Assembly (NCBI GenBank): GCA_019856515.1
Contig: CP082230.1
Location: 4,960,001 to 5,024,000, forward strand
Reading direction: 5' to 3'
DNA from: Prolixibacteraceae bacterium
GTDB lineage: Bacteria > Bacteroidota > Bacteroidia > Bacteroidales > Prolixibacteraceae
Length of the DNA stretch: 64,000 bases
Shown: positions 1 through 9,514 of the stretch, piece by piece
How positions within the stretch are numbered: the first letter of the stretch is position 1
How the letters are laid out: the number at the start of each line of letters is the position of its first letter
Notes under the pieces: generated by a model
Database searches by the model: none
What the model was told of the DNA's origin: nothing
The model's input: the letters and a program-made list of their open reading frames with translations, nothing else
Program-made: the position numbers and the translations under genes

Positions 1-137
1 TTCGTCTGAGTTGTTGATGTTTGAGCTGTTGTCGTTTTGGCTGTATTTGCAGTTGTAGCAGTTGTGTTCTCTTGTGCAAATAGAGTTGTACAAGCAAAAA
101 TGGCTACTAGCAACAGGCCTGATCTAAATAATCGCAT
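1..137 (-). CDS. Secreted Thr-rich protein, N-terminal fragment
   Basis: Only the first 45 codons are in the window; the gene runs off the left edge. Reading on the minus strand from an ATG at 137, the first 21 residues begin MRLFRSGLLLVAIFACTT and end LFA, a typical signal peptide with a basic start, a hydrophobic core and a likely cut before Gln-Glu. The mature part begins with a low-complexity Thr/Ala/Gln stretch that has many TTA/TTQ-like triplets and no recognisable domain. It is probably an exported or outer-membrane-associated protein. The Cys at residue 16 lies inside the hydrophobic core and is not followed by a clear lipobox, so I do not call it a lipoprotein. Function unknown. Confidence 0.6.
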   Translation of the reverse strand, partial: MRLFRSGLLLVAIFACTTLFAQENTTATTANTAKTTTAQTSTTQT

Positions 138-226
138 TCCAATATCTTTTATTAGTTGTCTAATGTTGTGATGTTAACTTCTCGTGGTAAAGGAAGAGGG
201 TAAGGCACAAATATAATAAAAAACGA

Positions 227-1012
227 TTAGTTGTAAAACATATTTAGTAGAACCATAAGAATACCAAGAGTTGCATAAGTTCCTCCCATAAAATAGGAGA
301 GTGCTTTTTCATTTAAATTACTCATCTTCTTGGCACTAATCGTTCCTGCTATTGTAGCTACTACTGCAACAAGAATACCATCACTGAAATTTACATTTCC
401 ATAGTATAGATGGCCTGCTACTCCTGCACTGGCAGTTAATGCCATCATTAATATGGACGTTCCGAGTGCGTCGTGAAGAGAATAGCCACAAAATAAGATG
501 AGGATAAGAAGTAGGTTCGTTCCCCCTCCTGCTCCCATAAAACCTGTCATAAATCCACTGGCTCCAGCCAAGATGAAACATAGTGCTATTCTGGTGATTG
601 GGTGTCTTAAATATGAGGGTAGAGATGAAGAGTCCTGCTTGTTAAATTTTTGTTTTGCTCCAGTTCGGAATATCATGATGGCCAACACTATCATAAAACC
701 TCCGAATGATGAGCCTAATCCTCTTTCGGGGACCATGTCAGAGAAGTATGATCCAATAGGAGCAAGAAGTACAGTTCCTAAAAGAACTGAAATACACTCT
801 TTGATCTTAATATGACCTTTCTTAAAGTACGTAAGTGAGATAAAAAGAGGTGCAACAACATCTACTACTAAGCTTGTACCGATAGCTTGGTGAATGGAGA
901 AATTTAATAAGATACTTAGAAGAGGAACGACTACCATCACACTTGAGGCGCCTGTGATACCTGTTACTATTCCAGCAATAGTTCCAATCAGAATGAGTAA
1001 AAGTTGAACCAT
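227..1012 (-). CDS. TauE/SafE family sulfite/organosulfonate exporter-like permease
   Basis: A 261-residue, very hydrophobic protein with about eight membrane segments, the usual size and layout of the TauE/SafE (DUF81) family. The family's internal duplication is visible: residues 14-31 (GIVTGITGASSVMVVVPL) and 152-170 (SGFMTGFMGAGGGTNLLLI) are matching Gly-rich half-repeats, each followed about 15 residues later by H-x-A-[IL]-G-T-S. Members move sulfite, sulfoacetate or other small anions across the inner membrane; the substrate here cannot be told from sequence. It begins at an ATG and is divergent from the CLC-type antiporter at 1272, with 259 bases between them, so the two may share a control region. 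No sulfur-metabolism genes are nearby. The family call is firm, the substrate open. Confidence 0.85.
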   Translation of the reverse strand: MVQLLLILIGTIAGIVTGITGASSVMVVVPLLSILLNFSIHQAIGTSLVVDVVAPLFISLTYFKKGHIKIKECISVLLGTVLLAPIGSYFSDMVPERGLGSSFGGFMIVLAIMIFRTGAKQKFNKQDSSSLPSYLRHPITRIALCFILAGASGFMTGFMGAGGGTNLLLILILFCGYSLHDALGTSILMMALTASAGVAGHLYYGNVNFSDGILVAVVATIAGTISAKKMSNLNEKALSYFMGGTYATLGILMVLLNMFYN

Positions 1013-1197
1013 AAATTAATTTCGTCTGTTACGTTTGAAGAGACAAATATAAAACTTTATTGTGGAATCAAAGTGTGTTCGTTAGCCTTATAACGCATTT
1101 CATGATTATAAATGGTCTTAAAGATGACATGGATGCTGTTTTATAAATCTATGATGATTTTAACACCATTTATATGAAGTGTTTATCTTTTTGACAT

Positions 1198-1205
1198 TAC
1201 TTTTG
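1198..1205 (+). promoter_or_regulatory. Possible -7 promoter box for the CLC antiporter
   Basis: TACTTTTG fits the Bacteroidota -7 consensus TAnnTTTG and lies 66 bases before the start codon at 1272. No clear -33 TTTG box is found 19 bases upstream, so this is a half-supported promoter. I looked for a fluoride (crcB-type) riboswitch in 1013-1271, because the downstream gene looks fluoride-specific, and saw no convincing one. Confidence 0.25.
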
Positions 1206-1271
1206 TCTCTCGTGAACAAGAAGTTGCCTCTATATAGGTGCTTTGAAATGTATTAATTGTAATAATAAGCT

Positions 1272-2570
1272 ATGTTTGAGCATATTAAAGGGAAGATGTC
1301 ACAAGTGCAACAAGTTGCAATACTTGGATATCTTATCAAATGGCTGCTGTTATCTCTTCTCGTAGGGCTATTAGCAGGAGCAGCTTCGGCTTTCTTCTTA
1401 AAGTCGCTACATTGGGCTACTGATTTTAGAAATGCTCATATGATGATTGTCTTTGGGTTGCCTATTGGAGGTTTGGCCATTGGCTTGATGTACTACTATT
1501 GGGGCGAAGGAGTTGTGAAAGGAAACAATCTGTTATTAGAAGAGTTCCATAGTCCGAAGAAAATAATACAGTTGCGAATGGCACCATTGGTGTTGATCGG
1601 GACGGTTATCACTCACCTTTTTGGTGGGTCGGCTGGACGAGAGGGTACCGCTGTACAGATGGGTGGTGCAATAGCCGATCAGTTTACCAAATGGTTGAAG
1701 CTAGATAAGCGGGATCGACGTATTCTACTCTCTTGTGGTGTGGCTGCTGGTTTTGCTTCTGTTTTTGGAACACCTTTGGCAGGAGCGATCTTTGCATTGG
1801 AGGTTTTTACGATTGGGCGTATGCGCTATGATACTATCGTTCCTTCGGTATTGGCTGCAGTATTTGCTGATTATGGTTGTCGCTTGTTTAATGTGCATCA
1901 TACGCATTATGAGATTTTTAGTGTGCCAAGTTTCGAAGTACAGAACTTCTTGTGGGTTGTATTGGCTGGTGTTTTTTGTGGTTTGGCCGGAATGTTATTC
2001 TCCAAAGGAGTTCATTTTTGGGGAGACCTTTTTAAGAAAATCAATTACCCTCCATTACGTCCTGTTGTTGGGGGTGTTGTTCTTGCACTTGTGATTTGGG
2101 GTATGAACTTCGATACAAAATATATTGGTTTGGGAGTTCCAACCATTGTGGACTCTTTTTCACAGCAGATGAATTGGTATGATTTCTTGGTGAAAATACT
2201 ATTTACAACTTTTACCTTAGGTGCCGGATTTAAGGGTGGTGAGGTTACTCCACTTTTCTTTGTGGGTGCAACTTTAGGTAGTGCATTATCTTTTTGGATA
2301 CCATTGCCGATCTCTTTATTGGCTGGAGTATGCTTTGTGGCAGTCTTCTCTGGTGCAACAAATACTCCTATTGCATGTACGATGATGGGTATCGAGTTGT
2401 TTGGTGCAGAAGCTGCAGTATACATCGCTATTGCTTGTGTAATTGCTTACCTGTTCTCTGGACATTCAAGTATCTATAGTGCGCAGATCGTAGGTAGCCC
2501 AAAACATTGGAGTTATGAAGACGAGAAAGGAAAGACTCTTTCTCAGATTGATGCAGAGAAGAAAAATTAG
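1272..2570 (+). CDS. CLC-family antiporter, fluoride/proton (CLC-F) type
   Basis: A 432-residue polytopic CLC channel/transporter homologue without C-terminal CBS domains. Three filter motifs can be read: GNNLL at 84-88, in place of the chloride GSGIP; GREGT at 122-126, containing the external gating Glu124; and GGEVTP at 322-327, in place of GxFxP. From what is known of CLC-F antiporters, replacement of the filter Ser by Asn or Met, a GREG[TV] motif and an E-V-T triad in the third motif mark the fluoride-exporting clade. I therefore infer F-/H+ exchange in the inner membrane, protecting against environmental fluoride. Starts at ATG 1272 and ends just before a hairpin terminator. It is a single-gene unit. 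The CLC family is certain; the fluoride assignment is an inference from motifs. Confidence 0.8.
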   Translation: MFEHIKGKMSQVQQVAILGYLIKWLLLSLLVGLLAGAASAFFLKSLHWATDFRNAHMMIVFGLPIGGLAIGLMYYYWGEGVVKGNNLLLEEFHSPKKIIQLRMAPLVLIGTVITHLFGGSAGREGTAVQMGGAIADQFTKWLKLDKRDRRILLSCGVAAGFASVFGTPLAGAIFALEVFTIGRMRYDTIVPSVLAAVFADYGCRLFNVHHTHYEIFSVPSFEVQNFLWVVLAGVFCGLAGMLFSKGVHFWGDLFKKINYPPLRPVVGGVVLALVIWGMNFDTKYIGLGVPTIVDSFSQQMNWYDFLVKILFTTFTLGAGFKGGEVTPLFFVGATLGSALSFWIPLPISLLAGVCFVAVFSGATNTPIACTMMGIELFGAEAAVYIAIACVIAYLFSGHSSIYSAQIVGSPKHWSYEDEKGKTLSQIDAEKKN

Positions 2571-2585
2571 AGTTTTCTCATTATC

Positions 2586-2619
2586 GAAAAAGGGATATGT
2601 TAGGCATATTCCTTTTTTG
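2586..2619 (+). terminator. Rho-independent terminator after the CLC gene
   Basis: AAAAAGGGATATG and CATATTCCTTTTTT form a stem around a TTAGG loop, ending in a T run 16-49 bases after the stop codon. Confidence 0.75.
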
Positions 2620-2757
2620 TGACATGGTGTTGGATGTGAATGTATCAGACGGAGTGTTGTTTTGTACTAACCTTTGTCTCTATATTTTTCGGTTCTGCTT
2701 CCGTCTTTTAAGTTCCAATAAATTAGGTGTAACTTATTGCTATATTAGTATTGTGTA

Positions 2758-3840
2758 TTATTTCTTCTGTTTTTTATAGTCATAAATGACACCTTCTACC
2801 ATCCATTCTGCAAGCAGTTGACGGTTGCCTGGTTGAAGGAGGCGTTTTTGATCTCTGCTGTTTTTGATATTTCCAAGTTCTATAAAGACTGTTGGTGGAT
2901 CGGTCATTGATAGCATATGAAGATCTCTTGAGACTACTTTACCATTGTACCCTCTGTGTGGTTGATATTGGTCGTATTTCTGTCGGATTATTTCTCGCAT
3001 ATTATAAGCCATGTTTTTACCTGTTCTACTTCGTTTGAAGTAGTAGAAAAATAGGTCAATACGAGTTGTTATAAGATGTGCATCCACATGTAGTACTAAG
3101 AGTCTCTGGTATTTATAGTTTTTGTTTTTTTTGTATAGCGTATTTACGGCATTGGCACGTTGACGTAGTCGTTTTCTTTGATTTAGAGGGATCTTTTTGT
3201 TGGGATAACACAGTTCATTGCTGTTGTTCTTTAGGAATTTGTCATCCCGAATGCCATCTTTGGGGTCACGAGTGATAATATATACTCTGGCACCGTTACG
3301 AATAAGTTCTCTTCCGAGTCTTAACGTGACGTCATAAGCATATTCATCTTCTGTAATCATTTTGTTCTCTATCGTCTCAATGGCTCCTGGGTCTGGTCCA
3401 CCATGTCCGCTTACAAGGTAAAATACACAACCTTTTAGTTGATTGTTTCGAATATGAACGGTGTCATATTTGCTTCCAAAGATTTTGTATTTCTTGATAG
3501 CCAGAGGAGGTCTACTTTTCGCTGTACTTTTTACAAGAGTTGGTTTTGACGACTTTGTTGTTTCGACGAGTGGTAATTTATATTTAACTCCAGCATATAC
3601 TTGCTCGTTTTTGCCCATCTTTTTCTCATTGAGAGCAATAAACTTCTTTTTATACTTGATCGGATCTAGGTGATTTCGTTCAAGGATCCGGTATATTCCA
3701 TCTCCTTCTTTCGCAATAATATATTTGTAGTTTGATTGTCCGAAAACGATCGTTCCTACAAATGAAAAGAGTATAAAAAGAAGGAGTTTTGTGTGTCGAT
3801 TGATGTTGTTCATTACGTTATGAATGGTTTTTAATGCCAT
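2758..3840 (-). CDS. N-acetylmuramoyl-L-alanine amidase (Amidase_3) with LysM domain
   Basis: A 360-residue exported peptidoglycan hydrolase. A signal peptide ends around FGQS (residues 33-36). Residues 38-90 form a LysM-like carbohydrate-binding unit (YKYIIAKEGDGIYRI, then VYAGVKYKLP). The catalytic Amidase_3 domain covers about 138-355: His146 in SGHGGPDPGA, Glu165/166, His251 in LVLHVDAH and Glu321 in VFIELGNIKN match the zinc ligands and the catalytic Glu of the family. The GHGGPDPGA form and the KGGVR-less context fit the Bacteroidota N-acetylmuramoyl-L-alanine amidases used in cell separation. It is transcribed alone, downstream of and in the same direction as the sensor gene at 4030-7995, with about 190 bases between them. 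An alternative start exists at Met10. Confidence 0.88.
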   Translation of the reverse strand: MALKTIHNVMNNINRHTKLLLFILFSFVGTIVFGQSNYKYIIAKEGDGIYRILERNHLDPIKYKKKFIALNEKKMGKNEQVYAGVKYKLPLVETTKSSKPTLVKSTAKSRPPLAIKKYKIFGSKYDTVHIRNNQLKGCVFYLVSGHGGPDPGAIETIENKMITEDEYAYDVTLRLGRELIRNGARVYIITRDPKDGIRDDKFLKNNSNELCYPNKKIPLNQRKRLRQRANAVNTLYKKNKNYKYQRLLVLHVDAHLITTRIDLFFYYFKRSRTGKNMAYNMREIIRQKYDQYQPHRGYNGKVVSRDLHMLSMTDPPTVFIELGNIKNSRDQKRLLQPGNRQLLAEWMVEGVIYDYKKQKK

Positions 3841-4029
3841 ACGCTCGTTGAAAATTATGATTTACGTCTCTGTTCTTATAACCGTGAGAAGGAGATATTG
3901 TTCAACAAAAGAGTGACAAAAGCATTAGCCCATTTCGTATTTGTGTACATGAGATTATAATCGTTTTTTATGAATAGTAAACAGAGCACCGAATATATAA
4001 TTTTTATATTGGAAATTATTGTTTCTGTT

Positions 4030-7000
4030 TTAGTTTTTAAGATTGTTTTCTCTGTACATTTTTGGGCTTACTTGATGTTGCTTTCTAAATGCTTTAGAAA
4101 AGTATTTAGGATCAGAGTATCCACATTCAAAAGTGATCTGGGAGATACTCTTGTCAGTGTAAACGAGTAGGTGTTGTGCTTTTACCATTCTCTTTCGTGT
4201 TAATAGTTCGTTTGGACTTATCCCTGTCTCTGCATTAGTCTTTTTGTATAGTGATGAGTAGCTCATGTTAAGTTTTTGGGCTATCTCCTCCATGGATATT
4301 TGTCCTTTAGACATCTCTTTATTGATGATCAGTTCTAACTTATGAGTAAAACTATTGACATGGTGTTTAAATATAAATTCATGAGATGAGGAGACAGTGT
4401 TTTTTTTCTTGAAGATATAGTTCTTGATGCGTAGTTTAAGCTCTTCCGCTTCAAAGGGTTTTTGTATATAGTCATCCACCCCAAGTTTAAGGGCATCGAG
4501 CCTCTCTTTCTTGCTATGGTTGGCTGTGATTAGAATGAAGGGAATATCTTGTGTTTTGGGGTTTTGTTTTAATATTGTGAAAAGTTCTGTCCCTGTCATA
4601 CCTTCCATCTGAAGGTCGCTCACGATCATGTGGAATAGTTGTGTTTGTATTTTACTTAATGCTTCTTGTCCATTGGTTGCTGTCTCAATATGGTAGCTGT
4701 CGGATAAGTAGTTGGAGAGGTATTGACGCATCTCAGGATGGTCTTCGACAATAAGAATTGATTTTTTATGGTGGTCATTATTGTGTCTTTTTTCATCGAT
4801 TGTAAGCCCCATATTAGGCAAGGGAGTATGTTTAAATTGATTTAGGCTGCTACGCATCTTGTTCTGAGGAAAACGAAGGATAAAAGTCGCCCCAGCATGA
4901 GAAGGAGAAAGTTGAATGGAACCTTGATGAAGATGCATCAAGTCTTTGCATAGTGCTAAGCCAATACCGGTACCACCTTTTTTTATTCCCTGTTGGCTTT
5001 GATAGAACATGTCGAAGATACGCTCTTGTTCTTCGCTAGGAACACCACAGCCACTATCTTTAATGGTTATTTGAACCATCTGCTTTTTAGCGTTATAGGT
5101 AACTTCGATATGAATATTTCCATACTCAGGGGTAAATTTAAAGGCATTGGAGAGGATGTTATACCATACGTGTTCCATCTTCTCTTTGTCGTATTCAAAG
5201 ATGTTGTCCTGAGCAAGGAAATCCATATTTAGCTGAATATGCTTATGTTTAGCTTGGTCGGTGAAAGCTTCTAATGTGTCTTGTAAGTGTTTTTCGAGAT
5301 TATGATGTTCTTTATTTAATGATTCGAATTCAGACTGTCTCTCTTTGGTTGAAAGCATATTCTTGGCAATAGTCGATAGACGTCCTGCATTGTTCTTAAT
5401 ACCTTTTAACTGTTTTTGAATCAGAGGATGGTTGTCGAGCTGGGTTATCATCTCATCAATGGGAAGCATGATGAGAGTGAGAGGTGTTTGTATTTCATGA
5501 GACATTTTAGAAAAGAAGTCCATTTTCATCGAGAAAAACTTCTCTTTCTCATTATGTTTCCATGAGGCCAGTTCAAGCTTCTCATTTAGTAGTCTCCATT
5601 TGGTTATGAAATGAATGAAACCGAAGATGATGGCTCCAATGGTGACAACATATATGAGGATGGCCCACCATCGGAACCAAACGGGGCGTAAGATGGTGAT
5701 TAGGATAGTCTTTTTCTCGATGCTTTGTCCTTCCTGGTGTTTCTCAATAATCAGTCGATATTTTCCAGCAGGTATATTGGTGTAATTAATCTCGTTGTGA
5801 GATGGGTTATTAATCCACTCTTTGTCGAAAGGAATTAATTTGTAACGATAATTCTCGTCGAAGTATCTAAGCGTATTATTGCTAGAGAAAGCAATACGCA
5901 AAGCATTCATATCATGAGGGATCAATAGTGATTCGACGGAGTTGTAACCTTTGGTTACCTGCGTAGGGATCTGTTGATTCGCTTCTTTGTTGCCGATCAT
6001 CACCTGATTTACTAGGATTGGAAATGATTGATTTGGATCGTTTTTGGGATTCAATTTTTGAGGATCGATTGCAGTGACCCCTTCTTGTCCTCCAAGATAT
6101 ATTATTCCGTTGGCCGTATTGCTACAGTGGCTGGTGTAATGCGAGAGTACTTCAGCATGTTGCTCATCCCAACGAATGTTTGTTTTCTCTTTTAGGTCAT
6201 GTCTTACAACTCCTTGTTTTGTCGAGAACCAGAGGGCCGATTGACCTTCTGCTTCAAGGGATAGAATATCTTTCTCTGGACATGCTTCTGTGCTCTTGAT
6301 AGCGTTTCTTAAGTTGCCTCTCCAATGAATGACTCCTTGATTTGCGGTAGCAAAATAGAATGAGAAGTTTTTTAATTTAATCCCATCGACTAGATTAATG
6401 GCCTCTTTTTTTGGACCTTTAAGATGATGAACAATTAGCTTTTCTGGATCTCTCGGATTTTCTAAAACAATTAAATGTTTATAAGAGCCAATGATTAGAT
6501 GAGCTTCACGCGTCTCTTCGATAAAAAAGACCGGATTGTAATCATGTTGAATCTCTTTTAAACTGTAAGAAGCAATGATATTCTTTTCAGGATCAATACA
6601 GTGTATTCCTAAGTTACTTCCTATCCAAATGTTTCCTAGGTGATCTTTAAAGATACAACGTATGTCTTTGATGGTGATGCCACTATTATTGACAAGTGCT
6701 ATATTATGGTTCTTTCCTTCTTTATCGAGATAGCCAATACCACTTTGGTAGGTGCCATACCATATGTTTCCATCGTTATCTTCATGAATACTTTGCACAT
6801 AATTTCCATTAATCTTATTGGTGCGTGTGTTTATCTGCCTCACCTTGCCTTTGTCGTTGCAATAGAGACCATAGCCATCGCTACCAAACCAAACTCTTTG
6901 TTTCTTGTCAATGAAGATGCTCAGTACACGGGTAGGGGTAGACTGTCTTCTTCCATAAAGATATTTCATTCCTTGAAGAGGGGGAGTGTAGGTGCGTACT

Positions 7001-7995
7001 TTCCCAAAATTGGTTATGACCCACATTACTGATGGAGTGACTTGAGAGAGAGCCACAATAGCATTACTCCCTAAGGATCGTTCGTTGTATGCTTGATGCA
7101 TAGAACGAGATAGTATGCTCCCTTTAGATGAGAGCTCAATGAGACCAGCTCCATCTGTACCAATCCATATGTGTCCTCGATCGTCTTTCAGTAGGGAAAA
7201 GATAATATTACTGTCAATACGATATTGTCTATTCCTTCGTGTTTTATTATACCGAGTTAACCGACCATTATTATAGTGAAATAGTCCTTCTGTTTCTGTA
7301 CCAATCCATAGGTCATCGTCTAAACTTCCAGTAGTTATTTTTATCCAACCAGGATGATGCTTTATGAGAAGTTTACTCTGTTCGAATTGGTCTTTATTGA
7401 TAGACATACATACCAATTTTCTTTTATTGGTCACTCCCCAAGCAGTCCCTTTGTCGGTCATGTGGAGGTCTATTAGATAACCTAATTTCTTTTGAACAGA
7501 GTGATACCCTATATGGTGCGTTTCCATATGAAATGATATGACCTGTCCATTAGATAGGCCAAACCACATCTTGTTAGATATGATACGGAAAATGGTCACC
7601 CTAGACTCTTTGAGCTCCACTTCTACCTTAGGAAATATAGGTTCAATAATATTATCGTACAGTTTGTAGAATGATCCTTTGTTGGTTACAAGAATCAAAT
7701 CTCCTTCGTTTTTCTTTTGAATGCTAACGATATTTGATTCTTGAGTGAATTGAGATAATTGTGGTGTGAAGTCAACAATCTTCGTTCCATCATATCTTAA
7801 TAGTTTGTTGGCACTAAATATCCAAGTGTATCCCTTCGGCCCTTGAATAATTCCACGTGGGATTGTTCCGTAGGAACGAATGATATCGATATCTATGGAC
7901 TGAAATTGAGGAGACGCATACCCATGCATTTGATACAAAAATAGTTGAATCAAAAGAATCACAAATATTTTAAGTCGTTGCTGGGGGCTCCTCAT
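4030..7995 (-). CDS. Hybrid two-component system sensor/response regulator (HTCS)
   Basis: A 1321-residue one-protein signalling system of the Bacteroidota HTCS type. After a short signal sequence (residues 1-27) comes a periplasmic array of two-component propeller repeats (for example GHIWIGTDGAGL, GNIWYGTYQSG and GNIWIGSNLG), then a Y_Y_Y domain near 690-760 and a membrane segment near 772-795. The cytoplasmic part has a HisKA domain with His833 in SHEIQTPLTL, a HATPase with DSGCGVP and GGTGIGLAL, a receiver domain from 1078 with phospho-acceptor Asp1127, and an AraC-type helix-turn-helix from about 1242 to the end. Such proteins usually bind a glycan fragment and switch on a nearby polysaccharide utilisation locus. 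No SusC/D pair or glycan enzyme adjoins this one, so it is an orphan here. Confidence 0.93.
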   Translation of the reverse strand: MRSPQQRLKIFVILLIQLFLYQMHGYASPQFQSIDIDIIRSYGTIPRGIIQGPKGYTWIFSANKLLRYDGTKIVDFTPQLSQFTQESNIVSIQKKNEGDLILVTNKGSFYKLYDNIIEPIFPKVEVELKESRVTIFRIISNKMWFGLSNGQVISFHMETHHIGYHSVQKKLGYLIDLHMTDKGTAWGVTNKRKLVCMSINKDQFEQSKLLIKHHPGWIKITTGSLDDDLWIGTETEGLFHYNNGRLTRYNKTRRNRQYRIDSNIIFSLLKDDRGHIWIGTDGAGLIELSSKGSILSRSMHQAYNERSLGSNAIVALSQVTPSVMWVITNFGKVRTYTPPLQGMKYLYGRRQSTPTRVLSIFIDKKQRVWFGSDGYGLYCNDKGKVRQINTRTNKINGNYVQSIHEDNDGNIWYGTYQSGIGYLDKEGKNHNIALVNNSGITIKDIRCIFKDHLGNIWIGSNLGIHCIDPEKNIIASYSLKEIQHDYNPVFFIEETREAHLIIGSYKHLIVLENPRDPEKLIVHHLKGPKKEAINLVDGIKLKNFSFYFATANQGVIHWRGNLRNAIKSTEACPEKDILSLEAEGQSALWFSTKQGVVRHDLKEKTNIRWDEQHAEVLSHYTSHCSNTANGIIYLGGQEGVTAIDPQKLNPKNDPNQSFPILVNQVMIGNKEANQQIPTQVTKGYNSVESLLIPHDMNALRIAFSSNNTLRYFDENYRYKLIPFDKEWINNPSHNEINYTNIPAGKYRLIIEKHQEGQSIEKKTILITILRPVWFRWWAILIYVVTIGAIIFGFIHFITKWRLLNEKLELASWKHNEKEKFFSMKMDFFSKMSHEIQTPLTLIMLPIDEMITQLDNHPLIQKQLKGIKNNAGRLSTIAKNMLSTKERQSEFESLNKEHHNLEKHLQDTLEAFTDQAKHKHIQLNMDFLAQDNIFEYDKEKMEHVWYNILSNAFKFTPEYGNIHIEVTYNAKKQMVQITIKDSGCGVPSEEQERIFDMFYQSQQGIKKGGTGIGLALCKDLMHLHQGSIQLSPSHAGATFILRFPQNKMRSSLNQFKHTPLPNMGLTIDEKRHNNDHHKKSILIVEDHPEMRQYLSNYLSDSYHIETATNGQEALSKIQTQLFHMIVSDLQMEGMTGTELFTILKQNPKTQDIPFILITANHSKKERLDALKLGVDDYIQKPFEAEELKLRIKNYIFKKKNTVSSSHEFIFKHHVNSFTHKLELIINKEMSKGQISMEEIAQKLNMSYSSLYKKTNAETGISPNELLTRKRMVKAQHLLVYTDKSISQITFECGYSDPKYFSKAFRKQHQVSPKMYRENNLKN

Positions 7996-8162
7996 TTTAT
8001 TATGCTGTTTATATGGTTTAACCTATGGTTAAATATAGTGCTCTTTAAGTGCGATTCAAAATTATTATGACCGATAGCACTATTTATATAGGGAATTATT
8101 GATCGATATAAGGAAAGTGTCCCCTGCTTTTTATATTCGCAATTCTGTTGATATATGGGATA

Positions 8163-8197
8163 AAAAAAGCATCTATACGCTTTGTATAGATGCTTTG
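8163..8197 (-). terminator. Rho-independent terminator after rimO
   Basis: AAAGCATCTATAC and GTATAGATGCTTT form a perfect 13-bp stem with a 5-base loop. Read on the minus strand it ends in a T run, 22 bases after the rimO stop. Confidence 0.85.
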
Positions 8198-8218
8198 ATT
8201 TGAAATATTCTATTGGTG

Positions 8219-9514
8219 TTATTTGATCACCTCAGCATATAGATCATAGTCTGATGCTTCCGTAATTTTCACCTCTACAAATTGTCCAATTGCAAGCTCT
8301 TCCTCGCTTGAGATAAACACTTCACCATCGACATCAGGAGAGTCAAATTCTGTTCTTCCTATAAATAGATCTCCTTCAATACGGTCTACTACAACTTTCA
8401 TTGTCATCCCAACTTTTGTTTCGTTATGTAGTAGTGAGATGTTTTGTTGTAGCTCCATAATTCTGTCAACACGTTCTTGCTTTACATCACTAGGAATAAT
8501 GTCTTCGTAGTTATCTCCAGCATATGTGTTGTCTTCATGAGAATAAGCGAAAACACCAAGTCTTTCGAAACGTGCTGTCTCAACGAATTCACATAGCTCT
8601 TCAAAGTCCTCTTCTGTTTCACCAGGGTGACCGACAAGTAGTGTGGTACGAAGGTGAATGCCAGGAACCTCTTTGCGAATACGAGCGAGTAAGTCTAATG
8701 TCTCTTGTTTGTTGATATTACGACGCATCAATTTCAGCATATGGTCTGAAATGTGTTGCAATGCGATGTCAAGGTACAGTGATACCTTAGGTTCTTGTTG
8801 CATTACAGGTAGCAGATCATAAGGGAAGTTCGATGGATATGCATAATGAAGTTTTATCCATTCGATGCCTTCAATCTTTGAAAGCTGACGTACAAGTTCC
8901 GCTAAGCGTTGCTCTTTGTATAGATCTAAACCGTAAAAAGATAGATCTTGTGCTATTACGAGTAACTCTTTAACTCCTTTTTTTGCAAGAAGTGTAGCTT
9001 CAATTACGATATCCTCTATTGGTCTTGATTTATGTTTTCCTGTTATATAAGGAATGGCACAATAAGAACATGTCCTATTGCATCCTTCTGAGATCTTTAG
9101 GAATGCATAGTGAGAAGGGGTGGTAACGTAGCGTTGATTCTTCAAGCTCATCTTGTATTCGCCTTCTAAATCTTCGACCATCTTCTTTACTTGGAACTTA
9201 CCATAGAACCCATCTACTTCAGGGATTTCTGCCATCAATTCATCTTTGTATCTCTCCGTAAGACAACCAAAGACAAAGATTTTAGATATCTCTCCACGTT
9301 TCTTCGCTTCTACAAAGTCTAAAACCGTGTTGATGGACTCCTCTTTGGCATCTAAGATGAAACCACAAGTGTTGATAGCTACAATCTCCGCATCTGTTTC
9401 ATTCGAATCCGTCACTACCTCATAACCATTCGCTTCAAGCTGTCCCATAAACAACTCTGAATCAATTAGATTTTTTGAACAACCTAATGTAACAATGTTA
9501 ACCTTCTTATTCAT
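8219..9514 (-). CDS. rimO: Ribosomal protein S12 methylthiotransferase RimO
   Basis: A 431-residue radical-SAM methylthiotransferase that adds a methylthio group to an aspartate of ribosomal protein S12. The N-terminal MTTase domain opens NKKVNIVTLGCSKNLIDSE and holds three cluster cysteines (GCSKN, INTCGF, FGCLTE). The radical-SAM cluster is in EGCNRTCSYCAIP, with the C-x3-C-x2-C spacing. A TRAM domain closes the protein (VVDRIEGDLFIGRTEFDSPD). The opening TLGCSKN and the absence of tRNA-type MiaB features favour RimO. I place the start at ATG 9514; an in-frame TTG two codons upstream at 9520 is less likely. A strong terminator follows. It is a single-gene unit. Confidence 0.93.
   Translation of the reverse strand: MNKKVNIVTLGCSKNLIDSELFMGQLEANGYEVVTDSNETDAEIVAINTCGFILDAKEESINTVLDFVEAKKRGEISKIFVFGCLTERYKDELMAEIPEVDGFYGKFQVKKMVEDLEGEYKMSLKNQRYVTTPSHYAFLKISEGCNRTCSYCAIPYITGKHKSRPIEDIVIEATLLAKKGVKELLVIAQDLSFYGLDLYKEQRLAELVRQLSKIEGIEWIKLHYAYPSNFPYDLLPVMQQEPKVSLYLDIALQHISDHMLKLMRRNINKQETLDLLARIRKEVPGIHLRTTLLVGHPGETEEDFEELCEFVETARFERLGVFAYSHEDNTYAGDNYEDIIPSDVKQERVDRIMELQQNISLLHNETKVGMTMKVVVDRIEGDLFIGRTEFDSPDVDGEVFISSEEELAIGQFVEVKITEASDYDLYAEVIK

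Noticed and set aside
1013..1271. Fluoride riboswitch in front of the CLC gene
   Set aside because: I searched for the conserved GG-GATGG and CTGATGAC-type segments and did not find them in order.
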